Source of the DNA: Streptomyces coffeae
GTDB taxonomy: Bacteria; Actinomycetota; Actinomycetes; Streptomycetales; Streptomycetaceae
Assembly (NCBI RefSeq): GCF_016741875.1
Contig: NZ_JAERRF010000021.1
Span: 1-64,000, forward strand
Length of the DNA stretch: 64,000 nucleotides
Reading direction: 5' to 3'
Position numbers and translations under genes: made by a program. Below the pieces are notes generated by a model. That model saw only the letters and a program-made list of their open reading frames with translations, made no database searches and was not told where the DNA came from. Below, piece by piece: positions 39,364 through 47,696 of this stretch (within the stretch, counting starts at the first letter, position 1; each line of letters begins with the position of its first letter).

Positions 39364-40098
39364 ATGCTCGATGTCGCCGTCCCCTCCCCGAAACCGGCCG
39401 TGCGCCGCGCCCGCGCGGTGCTGCTGTCGCCGTGGTCGCGGCTCGCGCTGCTCGCCGCGCTGCTGGTGGGCTCGGCGGCCTCGGTCTGGGTGTGGCAGCC
39501 GCACCGGCTGCTGGCGCACGGCTGGCCGCCCCAGCTGTCCGGCCCGGCGGCGGTGGTCCTGTTCACCGTCGCGTATGGGCTGTGCACCGCCGCGCTGGTG
39601 CCGCGGCCATTGCTGAATCTGGCGGCGGGTGCCCTCTTCGGCTGGCAGGCCGGGCTGGCCGCGGCGGTCGCCGGGACGGTGATCGGCGCCGGAATCGCCT
39701 TCGGTCTGGGGCGGCTGCTCGGCCAGGACGCACTGCGCCCGCTGCTGCGGGGCCGCTGGCTGACCTCGGCCGACCACCAGCTGAGCCGTCATGGCTTCCG
39801 GTCGATGCTCGCGATCCGGCTCTTCCCCGGCGTACCGTTCGCGGCCGCGAACTACTGCGCCGCGGTGTCCCGGATGGGGTGGCCGTCGTTCCTCCTGGCG
39901 ACCGGCCTCGGCACTGTGCCGAACACCGCCGCGTATGTCGTGGCGGGCAGCCATGCGACCACCCCCACCTCCCCCGTCTTCCTCATCGCGATGGCGTGCA
40001 TCGCCGTTCCCGCGCTGGCCGGCGTGGTCGTGGCGTGGCGCAAACGCGGCGGACTGCGGCCCCCGCGCACCGCCGGGAGCACCACGCCGCACGCCTGA
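39364..40098 (+). CDS. TVP38/TMEM64-family membrane protein
   Basis: A 244-residue protein with about five hydrophobic segments. The family block (about 135-185) contains AIRLFPGVPFAAANYCAAVS, followed by GLGTVPNTAAYVVAG. The family is related to DedA and may act in lipid scrambling or envelope maintenance. The ATG follows TAGGCT by 6 bases with no ribosome-binding site, so it is probably leaderless. It runs opposite to the tuf3 gene. Confidence 0.82.
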   Translation: MLDVAVPSPKPAVRRARAVLLSPWSRLALLAALLVGSAASVWVWQPHRLLAHGWPPQLSGPAAVVLFTVAYGLCTAALVPRPLLNLAAGALFGWQAGLAAAVAGTVIGAGIAFGLGRLLGQDALRPLLRGRWLTSADHQLSRHGFRSMLAIRLFPGVPFAAANYCAAVSRMGWPSFLLATGLGTVPNTAAYVVAGSHATTPTSPVFLIAMACIAVPALAGVVVAWRKRGGLRPPRTAGSTTPHA

Positions 40099-40120
40099 CC
40101 CGTACCGCCGAGCCGGACGG

Positions 40121-40309
40121 TCAGCCGCTCGTGGCGCTCGTCCCGGGGGCCGAGGACGCCGCCGCCGCGCGGGCGGACAGCGGCTCGGCGATGTCCTCGA
40201 GGGAGCGGCGTTCCGCCGGTACGGCGAGGAACGGAACGTCGGTCGTGATGGTCCCGGCCGCCGCGCGGCCGTTCCCGCCCTCTGCTGATCCATGCCCGGT
40301 CGCGGTCAT
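40121..40309 (-). CDS. Small hypothetical protein
   Basis: A 62-residue protein. GAGGAG lies 10 bases before the ATG. The first 24 residues are Gly/Ala-rich. The second half (TDVPFLAVPAERRSLEDIAE followed by PLSARAAAASSAPG) has regular codon bias and a plausible helix. It is convergent with the TVP38 gene (22-bp gap) and divergent from uppP. No family recognised; it might be a chance reading, but the ribosome-binding site favours a real gene. Confidence 0.45.
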   Translation of the reverse strand: MTATGHGSAEGGNGRAAAGTITTDVPFLAVPAERRSLEDIAEPLSARAAAASSAPGTSATSG

Positions 40310-40577
40310 ACGGCGCGGCTCCTCGGCAGGTCCTCCGCAGATCGTCGGCATCGCGAGCGCGGTATGCCGAGCCGCCGGATACCCCATGATCAATGCGTTT
40401 AACGGGTGAGCGGACCGGGCCCTTGGTCGTCTCTTACCCGGGGACGCTACGCTGCCCCACGAACCCCGTGGTTGATCGTCGGCCACGGGCTTCTTCCCGT
40501 CGGCCACCCCCGCCTGACCCGGTCGTGCCCCATATGCGCCGGTCAGCGCATGATCAGCCTTTGGATACGTAGACGCA

Positions 40578-41450
40578 ATGTCGTGGTTCGAATCTTTCAT
40601 CCTCGGGCTTGTCCAGGGGCTGACCGAGTTCCTTCCGATTTCCTCCAGTGCCCATCTGCGGCTCACGGCCGCCTTCGCGGGCTGGAACGACCCGGGACCA
40701 GCCTTCACCGCGATCACCCAGATCGGCACCGAGCTCGCGGTGCTCATCTACTTCCGCAAGGACATCGCCCGTATCGTCTCGGCCTGGTTCCGCTCGCTCT
40801 ACAGCAAGGAGTGGCGCTCCGACCATGATGCCCAGATGGGCTGGCTGGTGATCGTCGGCTCCATACCCATCGGCGTGCTCGGCATCACCCTCCAGGACCA
40901 GATCGAGGGACCGTTCCGCGATCTGCGGCTGATCGCCACCACCCTCGTGGTCATGGGTGTGGTGCTGGGCTTCGCGGACCGGCAGGCGGCGCGCGACGAG
41001 ACGGGCGGGAAGCACCGTGTCGCCAAGCAGCGCAAGACGCTCCAGGAGCTGAAGGTCAAGGACGGGCTCATATTCGGCGTCTGCCAGGCGATGGCCCTGG
41101 TCCCGGGTGTCTCCCGGTCGGGAGCGACCATCAGCGGCGGTCTGCTGATGGGCTACACCCGCGAGGCCGCCGCCCGCTACTCCTTCCTCCTCGCCGTTCC
41201 GGCGGTCCTGGCGTCCGGGCTCTTCGAGCTGAAGGACGCGTCCGAGGGGCACACCTCCTGGGGCCCCACCATCTTCGCAACCGTTATCGCCTTTGTTGTC
41301 GGATATGCGGTTATCGCGTGGTTTATGAAGTTCATCTCCAGCAAGAGCTTCATGCCGTTCGTGATCTACCGGATCCTGCTGGGTCTGGTCCTCTTCGCCC
41401 TGGTCGGCTTCGGTGTGCTGAGCGCGCACGCGGCCGAGTCGGCGGGCTGA
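40578..41450 (+). CDS. uppP: Undecaprenyl-diphosphatase
   Basis: A 290-residue integral membrane enzyme (BacA/UppP) that turns undecaprenyl diphosphate into the monophosphate, recycling the lipid carrier of peptidoglycan; overexpression gives bacitracin resistance. The catalytic motifs are FLPISSSAHLRL (residues 18-29, a variant of LPISSTGH) and PGVSRSGATI (near 176). About eight hydrophobic segments. ATG at 40578. A hairpin at 41484-41519 follows the gene. Confidence 0.95.
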   Translation: MSWFESFILGLVQGLTEFLPISSSAHLRLTAAFAGWNDPGPAFTAITQIGTELAVLIYFRKDIARIVSAWFRSLYSKEWRSDHDAQMGWLVIVGSIPIGVLGITLQDQIEGPFRDLRLIATTLVVMGVVLGFADRQAARDETGGKHRVAKQRKTLQELKVKDGLIFGVCQAMALVPGVSRSGATISGGLLMGYTREAAARYSFLLAVPAVLASGLFELKDASEGHTSWGPTIFATVIAFVVGYAVIAWFMKFISSKSFMPFVIYRILLGLVLFALVGFGVLSAHAAESAG

Positions 41451-41483
41451 CGTTCCTGACGCCCTCGAGAGGGGCGGGGAGAT

Positions 41484-41519
41484 GGGCCGCCGGCCGAGGA
41501 GGGAGGAGTCCGGCGGCCC
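41484..41519 (+). terminator. Hairpin terminator after uppP
   Basis: GGGCCGCCGG (41484-41493) pairs exactly with 41510-41519 around a 16-nt loop, starting 33 bp after the uppP stop codon. Confidence 0.65.
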
Positions 41520-41620
41520 CTTCGCTCAGGTCTGGCGCCCCCTGAGCGGCATGGGAAGAGTCAATCGCCCCGTGGTATGGACCGGGAAGGGTGTGCGGTA
41601 GATATATGCAAGCACTCTCG

Positions 41621-41646
41621 TCACACGGGGTGTGAATACATCACAC
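41621..41646. promoter_or_regulatory. Promoter-like, operator-like sequence in a convergent gap
   Basis: TCACAC-GGG-GTGTGA (41621-41635) is followed by another TCACAC at 41641-41646, just downstream of the A/T-rich TAGATATATG (about 41600-41609). Both flanking genes point toward this gap, so no annotated gene needs a promoter here. It may serve a small RNA. Confidence 0.35.
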
Positions 41647-41717
41647 ACCGTGAATCCCAGCCCTGAACTGCGGTCTTCCTCCGCTTCGCGCGCCGCTCCG
41701 GCTCTCCGCCCTCGCGT

Positions 41718-42353
41718 TCATCCGGTGGCGACGCCGACCAGCTCGTCCAGCGCGTCGATCCGCCAGTCCGCCAGGGCCGCGTCGCCCGTACCGGCCCAGA
41801 GATGCCCCCATGGCCCGCGCCGGATATGCGCGGCCCTCAGCCCGGCGGCCTTCGCCGGACGGATGTCGAACGCCGGATAGTCCCCCACGTACACCGTGCG
41901 GTCCGGCGCGCTGTCCGCGAGCTCCAGCACCCGCCGGAAGAATCCGGCCCCGGGCTTGGCGACGCCCCATGCACCGGACGTGGCGACGGCGTCGACCGGC
42001 AGCTCCAGCGCCCGCAGCAGCTCCCCCATGCGGACCGTCTGGTTCCCGGCGACAACGATCCGCGCCCCGGTGCCGCGCAACCGGCCGAGCGCGCTCCGGA
42101 CGTCCGGATACAGATCCTCCTCGTCCAGCCGCTCCCCGCGCCCGGCCGCCTCACGTGCCCGCCACTCGGCGGCGATATCCATCCCCGGCTTCACCAGACG
42201 GAGCGCGTCGTTGTCCGGACGCCCCTGTGCGACAACGGCTCCCACCAGGGCGGAGAGGGTGTGCCGTGGGACACCGAGCCAGTCGGCCCACGCGGCCCAG
42301 TGGCGGTCCTCGCGGACGAGGGTCGAGCCGACGTCGAACACGAAGGTCTCCAT
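41718..42353 (-). CDS. HAD-superfamily hydrolase
   Basis: A 211-residue haloacid dehalogenase-like hydrolase, probably a phosphatase. Motif I is FDVGSTL at residues 5-11: the nucleophile Asp is present, but the second Asp of DxD is Gly, as in one HAD branch. Motif II is VVAGNQT near residue 103, motif III lysine in GVAKPGAGFF near 135, and motif IV VGDYPAFDIRPAKAAG near 158. The ATG at 42353 is used; GTG at 42365 is possible. Substrate unknown. Confidence 0.8.
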   Translation of the reverse strand: METFVFDVGSTLVREDRHWAAWADWLGVPRHTLSALVGAVVAQGRPDNDALRLVKPGMDIAAEWRAREAAGRGERLDEEDLYPDVRSALGRLRGTGARIVVAGNQTVRMGELLRALELPVDAVATSGAWGVAKPGAGFFRRVLELADSAPDRTVYVGDYPAFDIRPAKAAGLRAAHIRRGPWGHLWAGTGDAALADWRIDALDELVGVATG

Positions 42354-42404
42354 CACCGGCAGCACCCTACGGCCCCACGGCCCTCCCGCCCCGGGGGCGC
42401 TCCG

Positions 42405-43028
42405 TCAGCCCCGGCCTTCGCCCCGGCCGGCCTCCCAGTCCGCGTACCGGATCCGGGCACGGTCCAGGATCTCGCCGGTGGTTCCCCACTCGTTCTTGCC
42501 CAGCCGGGCCAGCGGCTTGAGCCGGTCGATCTCGGGGTGGCCGTCGGCCATCACCGCGTCGTCGACCACGGCGTGCACCACCCGCCCGAAGACCACCGTG
42601 GAGTCGCCAAGACCCAGCGTGCCGTGCAGCACACACTCGAGCGCCACCGGCGAGGCGGCCACCCGCGGCGGCTTCACCCGCAGGCTCGTCTCCTGCTCGA
42701 TCCCCACTTTCTCGAACTCGCTGACCCCGTGCGGAAAGTCCGTCGCGGTCGCGTTGACCTCCTCGAAGAGCCGCTCGGGGGCGAAGTTCACCACGAACTC
42801 CCCGGTCTCCTCGACATTGCGCAGCGAGTCCTTCCGGCCGACGGAGGTGAACTGCACGATCGGCGGGGACACACACGAGACGGAGTAGAACGAGTGCGGC
42901 GCCAGGTTGGCCGTCCCGTCCGCCGACATCGTCGACACCCAGGCGATCGGCCGGGGCACCACGACCGAGGTCAGCAGCTTGTAGAAGGGGGTCCGGTCCA
43001 TGGCCTCGGGATCAAAGTCGATACGCAT
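42405..43028 (-). CDS. Flavin reductase-like, FMN-binding split-barrel protein
   Basis: A 207-residue protein of the DIM6/NTAB flavin reductase family. PRPIAWVSTMSADGTANLAP (about residues 26-45) and FYSVSCVSPP match the FMN-binding part; FGRVVHAVVDDAVM is near residue 152. Members reduce flavin or bind FMN in redox partners. It lies 51 bp upstream of the HAD gene on the same strand and may be in its operon. The start at 43028 is preferred to 43085. Confidence 0.85.
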   Translation of the reverse strand: MRIDFDPEAMDRTPFYKLLTSVVVPRPIAWVSTMSADGTANLAPHSFYSVSCVSPPIVQFTSVGRKDSLRNVEETGEFVVNFAPERLFEEVNATATDFPHGVSEFEKVGIEQETSLRVKPPRVAASPVALECVLHGTLGLGDSTVVFGRVVHAVVDDAVMADGHPEIDRLKPLARLGKNEWGTTGEILDRARIRYADWEAGRGEGRG

Positions 43029-43145
43029 GCCGCCCAGTATCCGCGCCCGCGCCCCGGACCCCAACCATGGGCCGCTCCGGTGCACACCATTCCGCCCCTG
43101 GCCCGGCCCCCGCGGCGGAGGCCGATTCCGCCGACGCGGGGTGGC

Positions 43146-45080
43146 TCAGGGCTTCGGGAGACGGAAGCGGAGGCGGCAGATGACGGCGGTGGTGTGGTGG
43201 CGGAGGGTGTGGGCCACGACGGCGCCGCGTTGGTTCTGGAGAAGGCGCTGCCAGGGGCGGGCGGGTTCGGTTTCGGGGATGAGGACCGTGATGCGGGTGG
43301 TGGGGTGGCGGGTGGTCAGCTCGTCGACGTAGGCGGCGATGGGGCGGCCCAGCGAGCGGGTGGTGGCGGGGAGGGTGATCAGGTCGGTGCCCGGGTTCCA
43401 CAGTTCCCAGTCCCGGCGCAGGGTTTCGGCCGCCCGCCGGTCCTCGGGGTCGGAATGGACGACCGTGACAGCGTGCACGTCGTCGCCGAGGGAGGCGGCG
43501 GTGCTCAGGGCCTCGCGGGTCAGGCGGGAGATGCCGGAGACGGGGACGATCATCAGGGAGCGGCTCGGGCGCGGGGGTTCGGGGATGCGCCCGAGGCCCA
43601 GGGCGTGGCCGATGCGGGTGTAGGCACGGTGGACCCGTTCGAAGACGAGGACCAGCAGCGGCAGGGCGATCACGATGAGCCAGGCGCCCTCGGTGAACTT
43701 GGTGGCGGTGACCACGATCGCGGCGACGCCGGTGAGCAGGGCGCCGAAGCCGTTGAGGGCGGCCTTGCCCCGCCGGCCGGGGGTGCGCTGCCTACGCCAG
43801 TGGCGGACCATACCGGTCTGGCAGAGGGTGAAGCCGACGAAGACCCCGATGGCGAAGAGCGGTACGAGGGTGTTGGTGTCCCCGCCCGACACCAGCAGCA
43901 GTGCGGCGGAGGCGGCGGCCAGGGCGAGAACGCCGTGGCGGTGGACCTGGCGGTCGGCCTTGAGGCCGAAGACATGGGGCAGGTGGTTGTCCCGGGCGAG
44001 CAGGGCCATCAGCACGGGCAGTCCGCCGAAGGAGGTGTTGGCGGCCAGCGCGAGCAGCACCATGGTGGCGAACTGGACGACGTAGAACGCCGCGTTGTGG
44101 CCGAGTGAGGCGTCCGCGAGCTGGGCGAGGACGGTGACACCCTCGACCGGCTGGAGGTGGAAGCGGCCGATCAGAACGGACAGGCCGATCAGCATGACGC
44201 CCAGCAGCGCGCCGAGTGCCACTTCGGTGCGCTGGGCGCGGCGGGCGGCCGGGGCCCGGAAGGAGGGGACGGCGTTGGCGACGGCCTCGACGCCGGTGAG
44301 GGCGGAGCAGCCGGAGGCGAACGCCTTCAGCAGGAGCAGGGCGCCCACGGTGGTGGCGCTGTCGCCGAGGGCGGAGGCGTGTCCGTCGGCCGCGTGGGTA
44401 CTGGCCGGTGCGGAGCGGAACAGGCCGACGGTGATGATGGCCAGGATGGAGCCCACGAAGACGGTGGTGGGCACGATGAAGGCGCGTGCGGAGTCCACCA
44501 CCCCGCGCAGATTGACCGCCGTCACCAGGGTGAGCACGGCCAGGCAGATCCACACCCGGTCGTCGTAGAGGCCGGGGAAGGCGGAGGTCAGGGCGGCCAC
44601 TCCGGCGGTCACCGAGACGGCCACGTTCAGGACGTAGTCCAGGATCAGGGAGGCCGCGGCCACCAGGGCGGGGCGTCTGCCCAGATGAGCCTTGGCCACC
44701 GCGTAGGCGCCGCCACCGTCCGGGAAGGCGGCGATGACCTGGCGGTAGGAGGCCACGAGCACCGCCAGCAGCCCGGCGATGGCGAGGGTGACCGGCAGGG
44801 TGAAGCCGAGCCCGTGCGCACCCGCCGCGGCCAGGACCAGGACGATCGCCTCCGGGCCGTAGGCCACGGACGCCATCGCGTCCAAGGAGAGCGCGGCCAG
44901 TCCCTGGACGGCGGTGAGCCGGTGCCGGTCCTCCGGGGCCTTCAGGCCCCCGGGGCCGCGTACGCCGGTATCCGGGGGTTCCTCGTCGGCCCCGTTACCG
45001 GCTCCGGCCCCGGCTCGCGCCGTGTCCTCGGCTCCGGTCGTGGCCGGGGGCCGGTCCTCGCCTCGGGACACCGTCGTCAT
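43146..45080 (-). CDS. APC-superfamily permease, KimA-like
   Basis: A 644-residue membrane protein. Residues 1-50 are a disordered Gly/Ala/Glu-rich cytosolic tail. Residues 55-490 hold about 12 hydrophobic segments of the APC fold (SLDAMASVAYGPEAIVLVLA, VIAAFPDGGGAYAVAK). Residues 500-640 form a soluble universal-stress-like domain (RSLMIVPVSGISRLTREALS). This layout resembles KimA potassium importers controlled by c-di-AMP, but amino-acid permeases share it. The N-terminal tail is longer than usual. Confidence 0.82.
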   Translation of the reverse strand: MTTVSRGEDRPPATTGAEDTARAGAGAGNGADEEPPDTGVRGPGGLKAPEDRHRLTAVQGLAALSLDAMASVAYGPEAIVLVLAAAGAHGLGFTLPVTLAIAGLLAVLVASYRQVIAAFPDGGGAYAVAKAHLGRRPALVAAASLILDYVLNVAVSVTAGVAALTSAFPGLYDDRVWICLAVLTLVTAVNLRGVVDSARAFIVPTTVFVGSILAIITVGLFRSAPASTHAADGHASALGDSATTVGALLLLKAFASGCSALTGVEAVANAVPSFRAPAARRAQRTEVALGALLGVMLIGLSVLIGRFHLQPVEGVTVLAQLADASLGHNAAFYVVQFATMVLLALAANTSFGGLPVLMALLARDNHLPHVFGLKADRQVHRHGVLALAAASAALLLVSGGDTNTLVPLFAIGVFVGFTLCQTGMVRHWRRQRTPGRRGKAALNGFGALLTGVAAIVVTATKFTEGAWLIVIALPLLVLVFERVHRAYTRIGHALGLGRIPEPPRPSRSLMIVPVSGISRLTREALSTAASLGDDVHAVTVVHSDPEDRRAAETLRRDWELWNPGTDLITLPATTRSLGRPIAAYVDELTTRHPTTRITVLIPETEPARPWQRLLQNQRGAVVAHTLRHHTTAVICRLRFRLPKP

Positions 45081-45229
45081 CTCCTCGCACCTCCGGTCGG
45101 GAACGTCGGGTGCTCAGCTTGGGACGGCGGCCGGGCGGTAGCCGAGCCGTCTTGTCGGAATCCTGGCGCGGTGTGCCGCGGTCTTGACGCCTTCCTGACA
45201 CCGGGGTGCGGGAAGGCGTCGGATACCCG

Positions 45230-45661
45230 TCAGTTCTGGCCGCGCGGCTCTCCGGGGTAGGTGCCGAACGACCAGGTGTTGCCCTCCGGGTCCGCGATCG
45301 CGAACTCGCGGCTTCCATAGGGCTGGTCCTCGATGGCGCGGACGATCGTCACCCGGGCCGCGGTCAGCCGCTCGTAGAGCGCGTCGACGTGTGCGGTGAC
45401 GATGTACGCGCCGGAGCTGCCCGGCTGGAGGCAGCCCTTCTCACCGGACGGGTCGTAGGAGCCGAGCATGACGCCGCCGCCCTCGGGCCAGTCGAGCTGG
45501 GCGTGGGCGACGCGGTCACCGTCCCGGTAGACGGCCGTACGCTCAAAGCCGACCGTGTCGACCAGGAAGTCGACCAGGGCGGGGGCGTCGTGCGCCTGGA
45601 AAGTGGGCCACACATCGGGGGCGCGGAGCTGCTGCTTCTCGGTGGTGTTCGTGGTGTTCAT
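45230..45661 (-). CDS. VOC-fold (glyoxalase/bleomycin-resistance-like) protein
   Basis: A 143-residue small protein. Two beta-alpha-beta units fit the VOC superfamily (ALVDFLVDTVGFERTAVYRD, then FAIADPEGNTWSFGTY with the usual C-terminal Glu region DPEGN). Such proteins bind metals or small toxic ligands. It starts 5 bp after the stop of the AraC regulator gene, so the two form an operon and the regulator probably controls it. Confidence 0.85.
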   Translation of the reverse strand: MNTTNTTEKQQLRAPDVWPTFQAHDAPALVDFLVDTVGFERTAVYRDGDRVAHAQLDWPEGGGVMLGSYDPSGEKGCLQPGSSGAYIVTAHVDALYERLTAARVTIVRAIEDQPYGSREFAIADPEGNTWSFGTYPGEPRGQN

Positions 45662-45666
45662 GCGCC

Positions 45667-46524
45667 CTACTCTTCGCCGTTGCGGTGCCCCCCGGCTTGG
45701 ATATTCCGGCACTCTTCGGCGAGCCAGGCCGTCGGGCTGACGCCGGTGTACTGCCGGAAGTCGCGGACGAGGTGGGAGTGGTCGTAGTAGCCGCATACGG
45801 CGGCGATACGGGACAGCTCCGGCGGGCGGTCCGCGGCGACCGCGCGGGCCACCGCGGACCTGGTGTGCTGGAAGCGCATCAGCCGGGCGGCCTGCTTGGG
45901 CCCCAGACCCGTTTCGGCGCGGAACAGGGTGGTCAGCCGGCGCGGGCTGAGTGCCACATGCTCCGCGAGGCCGGAGAGCGTGCCGGTGCCGCGGTGGCGG
46001 GCCAGCCAGGCCCATGCCTCGGCAACCTCGGGGCGCACGGCGGTGTGCCGGGCCGACGCGGCGCGCTGCCGCAGATATCCGGCGAGAGTGGCGAAGCGTT
46101 CGTCCCAGGTGTCCTGGGCGCACATCCGCTCGCGCACCTCGGCGGCCCGTGCGCCGAGCACCTCCGTCCCGGACACGACCAGCTGGGAGGTGAGTTCACC
46201 GGCGGGCAGCCCGAGGAGCGCACGGGCGGCCAGGGGGTGCAGCGCCAGCTGGACACCGGCCTCGTGGCTGTCCTGGGCCACATACGCGGGGTCCTGGTGC
46301 AGTCCGGCGACCACGATGTCGGTCCGTGCGGCGTCGGGCCCATACGCCTGCTCGGCGGTGCGGCCGGTGACGACCGGGCCCTCGAGGGAGAAGATCAGTG
46401 TCAGATACGGCGAGGGCAGCCCGCGGTGCAGCGCCGGGAGGACTCCGGCGGTGCGGTAGCCGACCGCCGACACAACCATGCCGTCGAGCCCGGGAGTGGC
46501 CCGCACGAACTCGCGGGTGCTCAT
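45667..46524 (-). CDS. AraC-family regulator
   Basis: A 285-residue regulator. The C-terminal 95 residues form two helix-turn-helix units (LSGLAEHVALSPRRLTTLFR near 185, then ELSRIAAVCGYYDHSHLVRD near 238). The N-terminal 165 residues are a cupin-like or effector domain without an evident ligand motif. ATG at 46524. It is upstream of the VOC gene in the same operon and probably regulates it. Confidence 0.9.
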   Translation of the reverse strand: MSTREFVRATPGLDGMVVSAVGYRTAGVLPALHRGLPSPYLTLIFSLEGPVVTGRTAEQAYGPDAARTDIVVAGLHQDPAYVAQDSHEAGVQLALHPLAARALLGLPAGELTSQLVVSGTEVLGARAAEVRERMCAQDTWDERFATLAGYLRQRAASARHTAVRPEVAEAWAWLARHRGTGTLSGLAEHVALSPRRLTTLFRAETGLGPKQAARLMRFQHTRSAVARAVAADRPPELSRIAAVCGYYDHSHLVRDFRQYTGVSPTAWLAEECRNIQAGGHRNGEE

Positions 46525-46581
46525 GAGCTCAGTATGGGCCACCGCCCGGCCACCGGGTCCGGCCCTGCTCCCGGCGGCTCC

Positions 46582-46887
46582 TCACCCCCGCCGTTCCCCC
46601 GCTTCCAGCAACGCCGCGTGGGCCGCCGCGGTCAGCACCGCCGCCGCGAGCACCCAGGGGATCCAGTTGCCGGGGTTGGGCAGCCAGGTCCGTCCCAGCG
46701 CGACCGGGTAGACGATCGCCGCGTACACCGCGGGGACGGCCGGCCGGACGACACCCTTCCGGGCGGCGGCGAGGAACAGCGGCGGGCCCAGCAGCCCGGC
46801 GGAGAACACCACGCCCAGCACCCACAGCGCCCGGGTCCGGCGGGTGGCGTAGAAGGCGGCGGTCGGGCGGGCGGGGACATCGGTCAT
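46582..46887 (-). CDS. Small integral membrane protein
   Basis: A 101-residue protein with three hydrophobic segments (about 20-42, 48-64 and 74-93) and short charged ends. The motif GRTWLPNPGNWIPW links segments two and three. AGAGGTG precedes the ATG. It lies upstream of the AraC gene on the same strand with a 57-bp gap and may be co-transcribed. No known family. Confidence 0.65.
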   Translation of the reverse strand: MTDVPARPTAAFYATRRTRALWVLGVVFSAGLLGPPLFLAAARKGVVRPAVPAVYAAIVYPVALGRTWLPNPGNWIPWVLAAAVLTAAAHAALLEAGERRG

Positions 46888-46974
46888 GGGTCACCTCTCG
46901 GCCGTCGGGCCCACCGCGTCCCGGCCGGGCCGGAACACGGCGCGCGGGGTTCGTGGGCGTGTTCGCGAAACGCC

Positions 46975-47394
46975 TCAGCGCGTGGTGTCCCGCTCCGGTT
47001 CGGGACGCAGACGGCTGAGTGCGTGATGGGCCCCGGCGGTTCCGATGCCCTCCAGGCTGAGGAGTTGGCGCGCCGACAAACTGGCCAGGAGTTCGAGATT
47101 GTCGACGCCCGCCCGCAGCAGGGTATTGGCGAGGCGGTGTCCGATTCTGTCGTGGCCGAGCACGTCGAAGAGTTCACCGCCCTCGCATGAACAACGGGGT
47201 TTCCCACCGGGGTTCTCCGGCGTGTTCTGCGGGGTGGTGCACGCGGAGCACACATCGATCATTCGGCCGTCCTGTCGCGCTATTGCCCAGCTCATAAGGG
47301 CCATGGCCTCCCGTACCCCGCTTGCGCTCTCGGCCGCGTGGGATGAATGAGTGGCGCCACAGAGGTCACATCGAATGATGATCCAATGGCTCAT
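46975..47394 (-). CDS. Small zinc-binding/HhH DNA-binding protein
   Basis: A 139-residue protein. The N-terminal half has CDLCG (near residue 9) and CSAC, then CSCEG, which suggest zinc binding. The C-terminal 55 residues (IGHRLANTLLRAGVDNLELL, LLSLEGIGTAGAHHAL) resemble the helix-hairpin-helix fold of the RNA polymerase alpha subunit C-terminal domain. A role in DNA binding or transcription modulation is plausible. ATG at 47394. It is divergent from an exported-protein gene across a 302-bp gap. Confidence 0.6.
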   Translation of the reverse strand: MSHWIIIRCDLCGATHSSHAAESASGVREAMALMSWAIARQDGRMIDVCSACTTPQNTPENPGGKPRCSCEGGELFDVLGHDRIGHRLANTLLRAGVDNLELLASLSARQLLSLEGIGTAGAHHALSRLRPEPERDTTR

Positions 47395-47696
47395 GTGCGC
47401 ATGATGGCAGACGGGTTGCCAACGGGCCTTCTCCGTAGTCGCTTTGCAGTCTCCCCCGTCCAGGACGCTTTCCGGCCAGAACATGCGTTTCTCACAGTCG
47501 CTTGATTACAAAAGCAACTGTTACGCCGCCCGGAGTGGTGAAAACGTGAGCCGACAGTGGACAGCGGAGAGCCTCGGAAGTGTCCGGGCGAGCCGCCGGA
47601 AGCGTCTCGAATCGCGCCGGTGGGACGGCGATCGCCGTGCTGTCCTCCTGAGCCCCCACCGGGGCTCGACCGACCGACAACGGGAACGGCTGGGTG
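47395..47696. other. 302-bp divergent control region
   Basis: Holds promoters for the zinc/HhH gene and the exported protein. It contains an A/T-rich inverted repeat (47496-47519) and a second half-site AGTCGCTT at 47437-47444. No gene is supported in this stretch. Confidence 0.55.
47496..47519. promoter_or_regulatory. Inverted repeat, candidate operator
   Basis: AGTCGCTT-N8-AAGCAACT has one mismatched pair. The half-site AGTCGCTT recurs 59 bp upstream. It lies about 100 bp from one divergent gene and about 180 bp from the other. Confidence 0.4.

Noticed and set aside
38949..40409. A signal-peptide-like reading starting at GTG 38949
   Set aside because: Its opening resembles a secretion signal, but it has no stop before 40409, runs through the TVP38 gene in another frame, and its GGGAG is only 2 bases from the GTG.
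41632..41880. An 82-codon plus-strand frame starting within the operator-like repeat
   Set aside because: It overlaps the 3' end of the HAD gene and its Ser/Ala/Pro-rich translation follows the opposite gene's codon structure.
41802..44108. A 768-codon plus-strand frame across the HAD, flavin reductase and APC genes
   Set aside because: It is the mirror of three genes with clear motifs on the minus strand and has no domain of its own.
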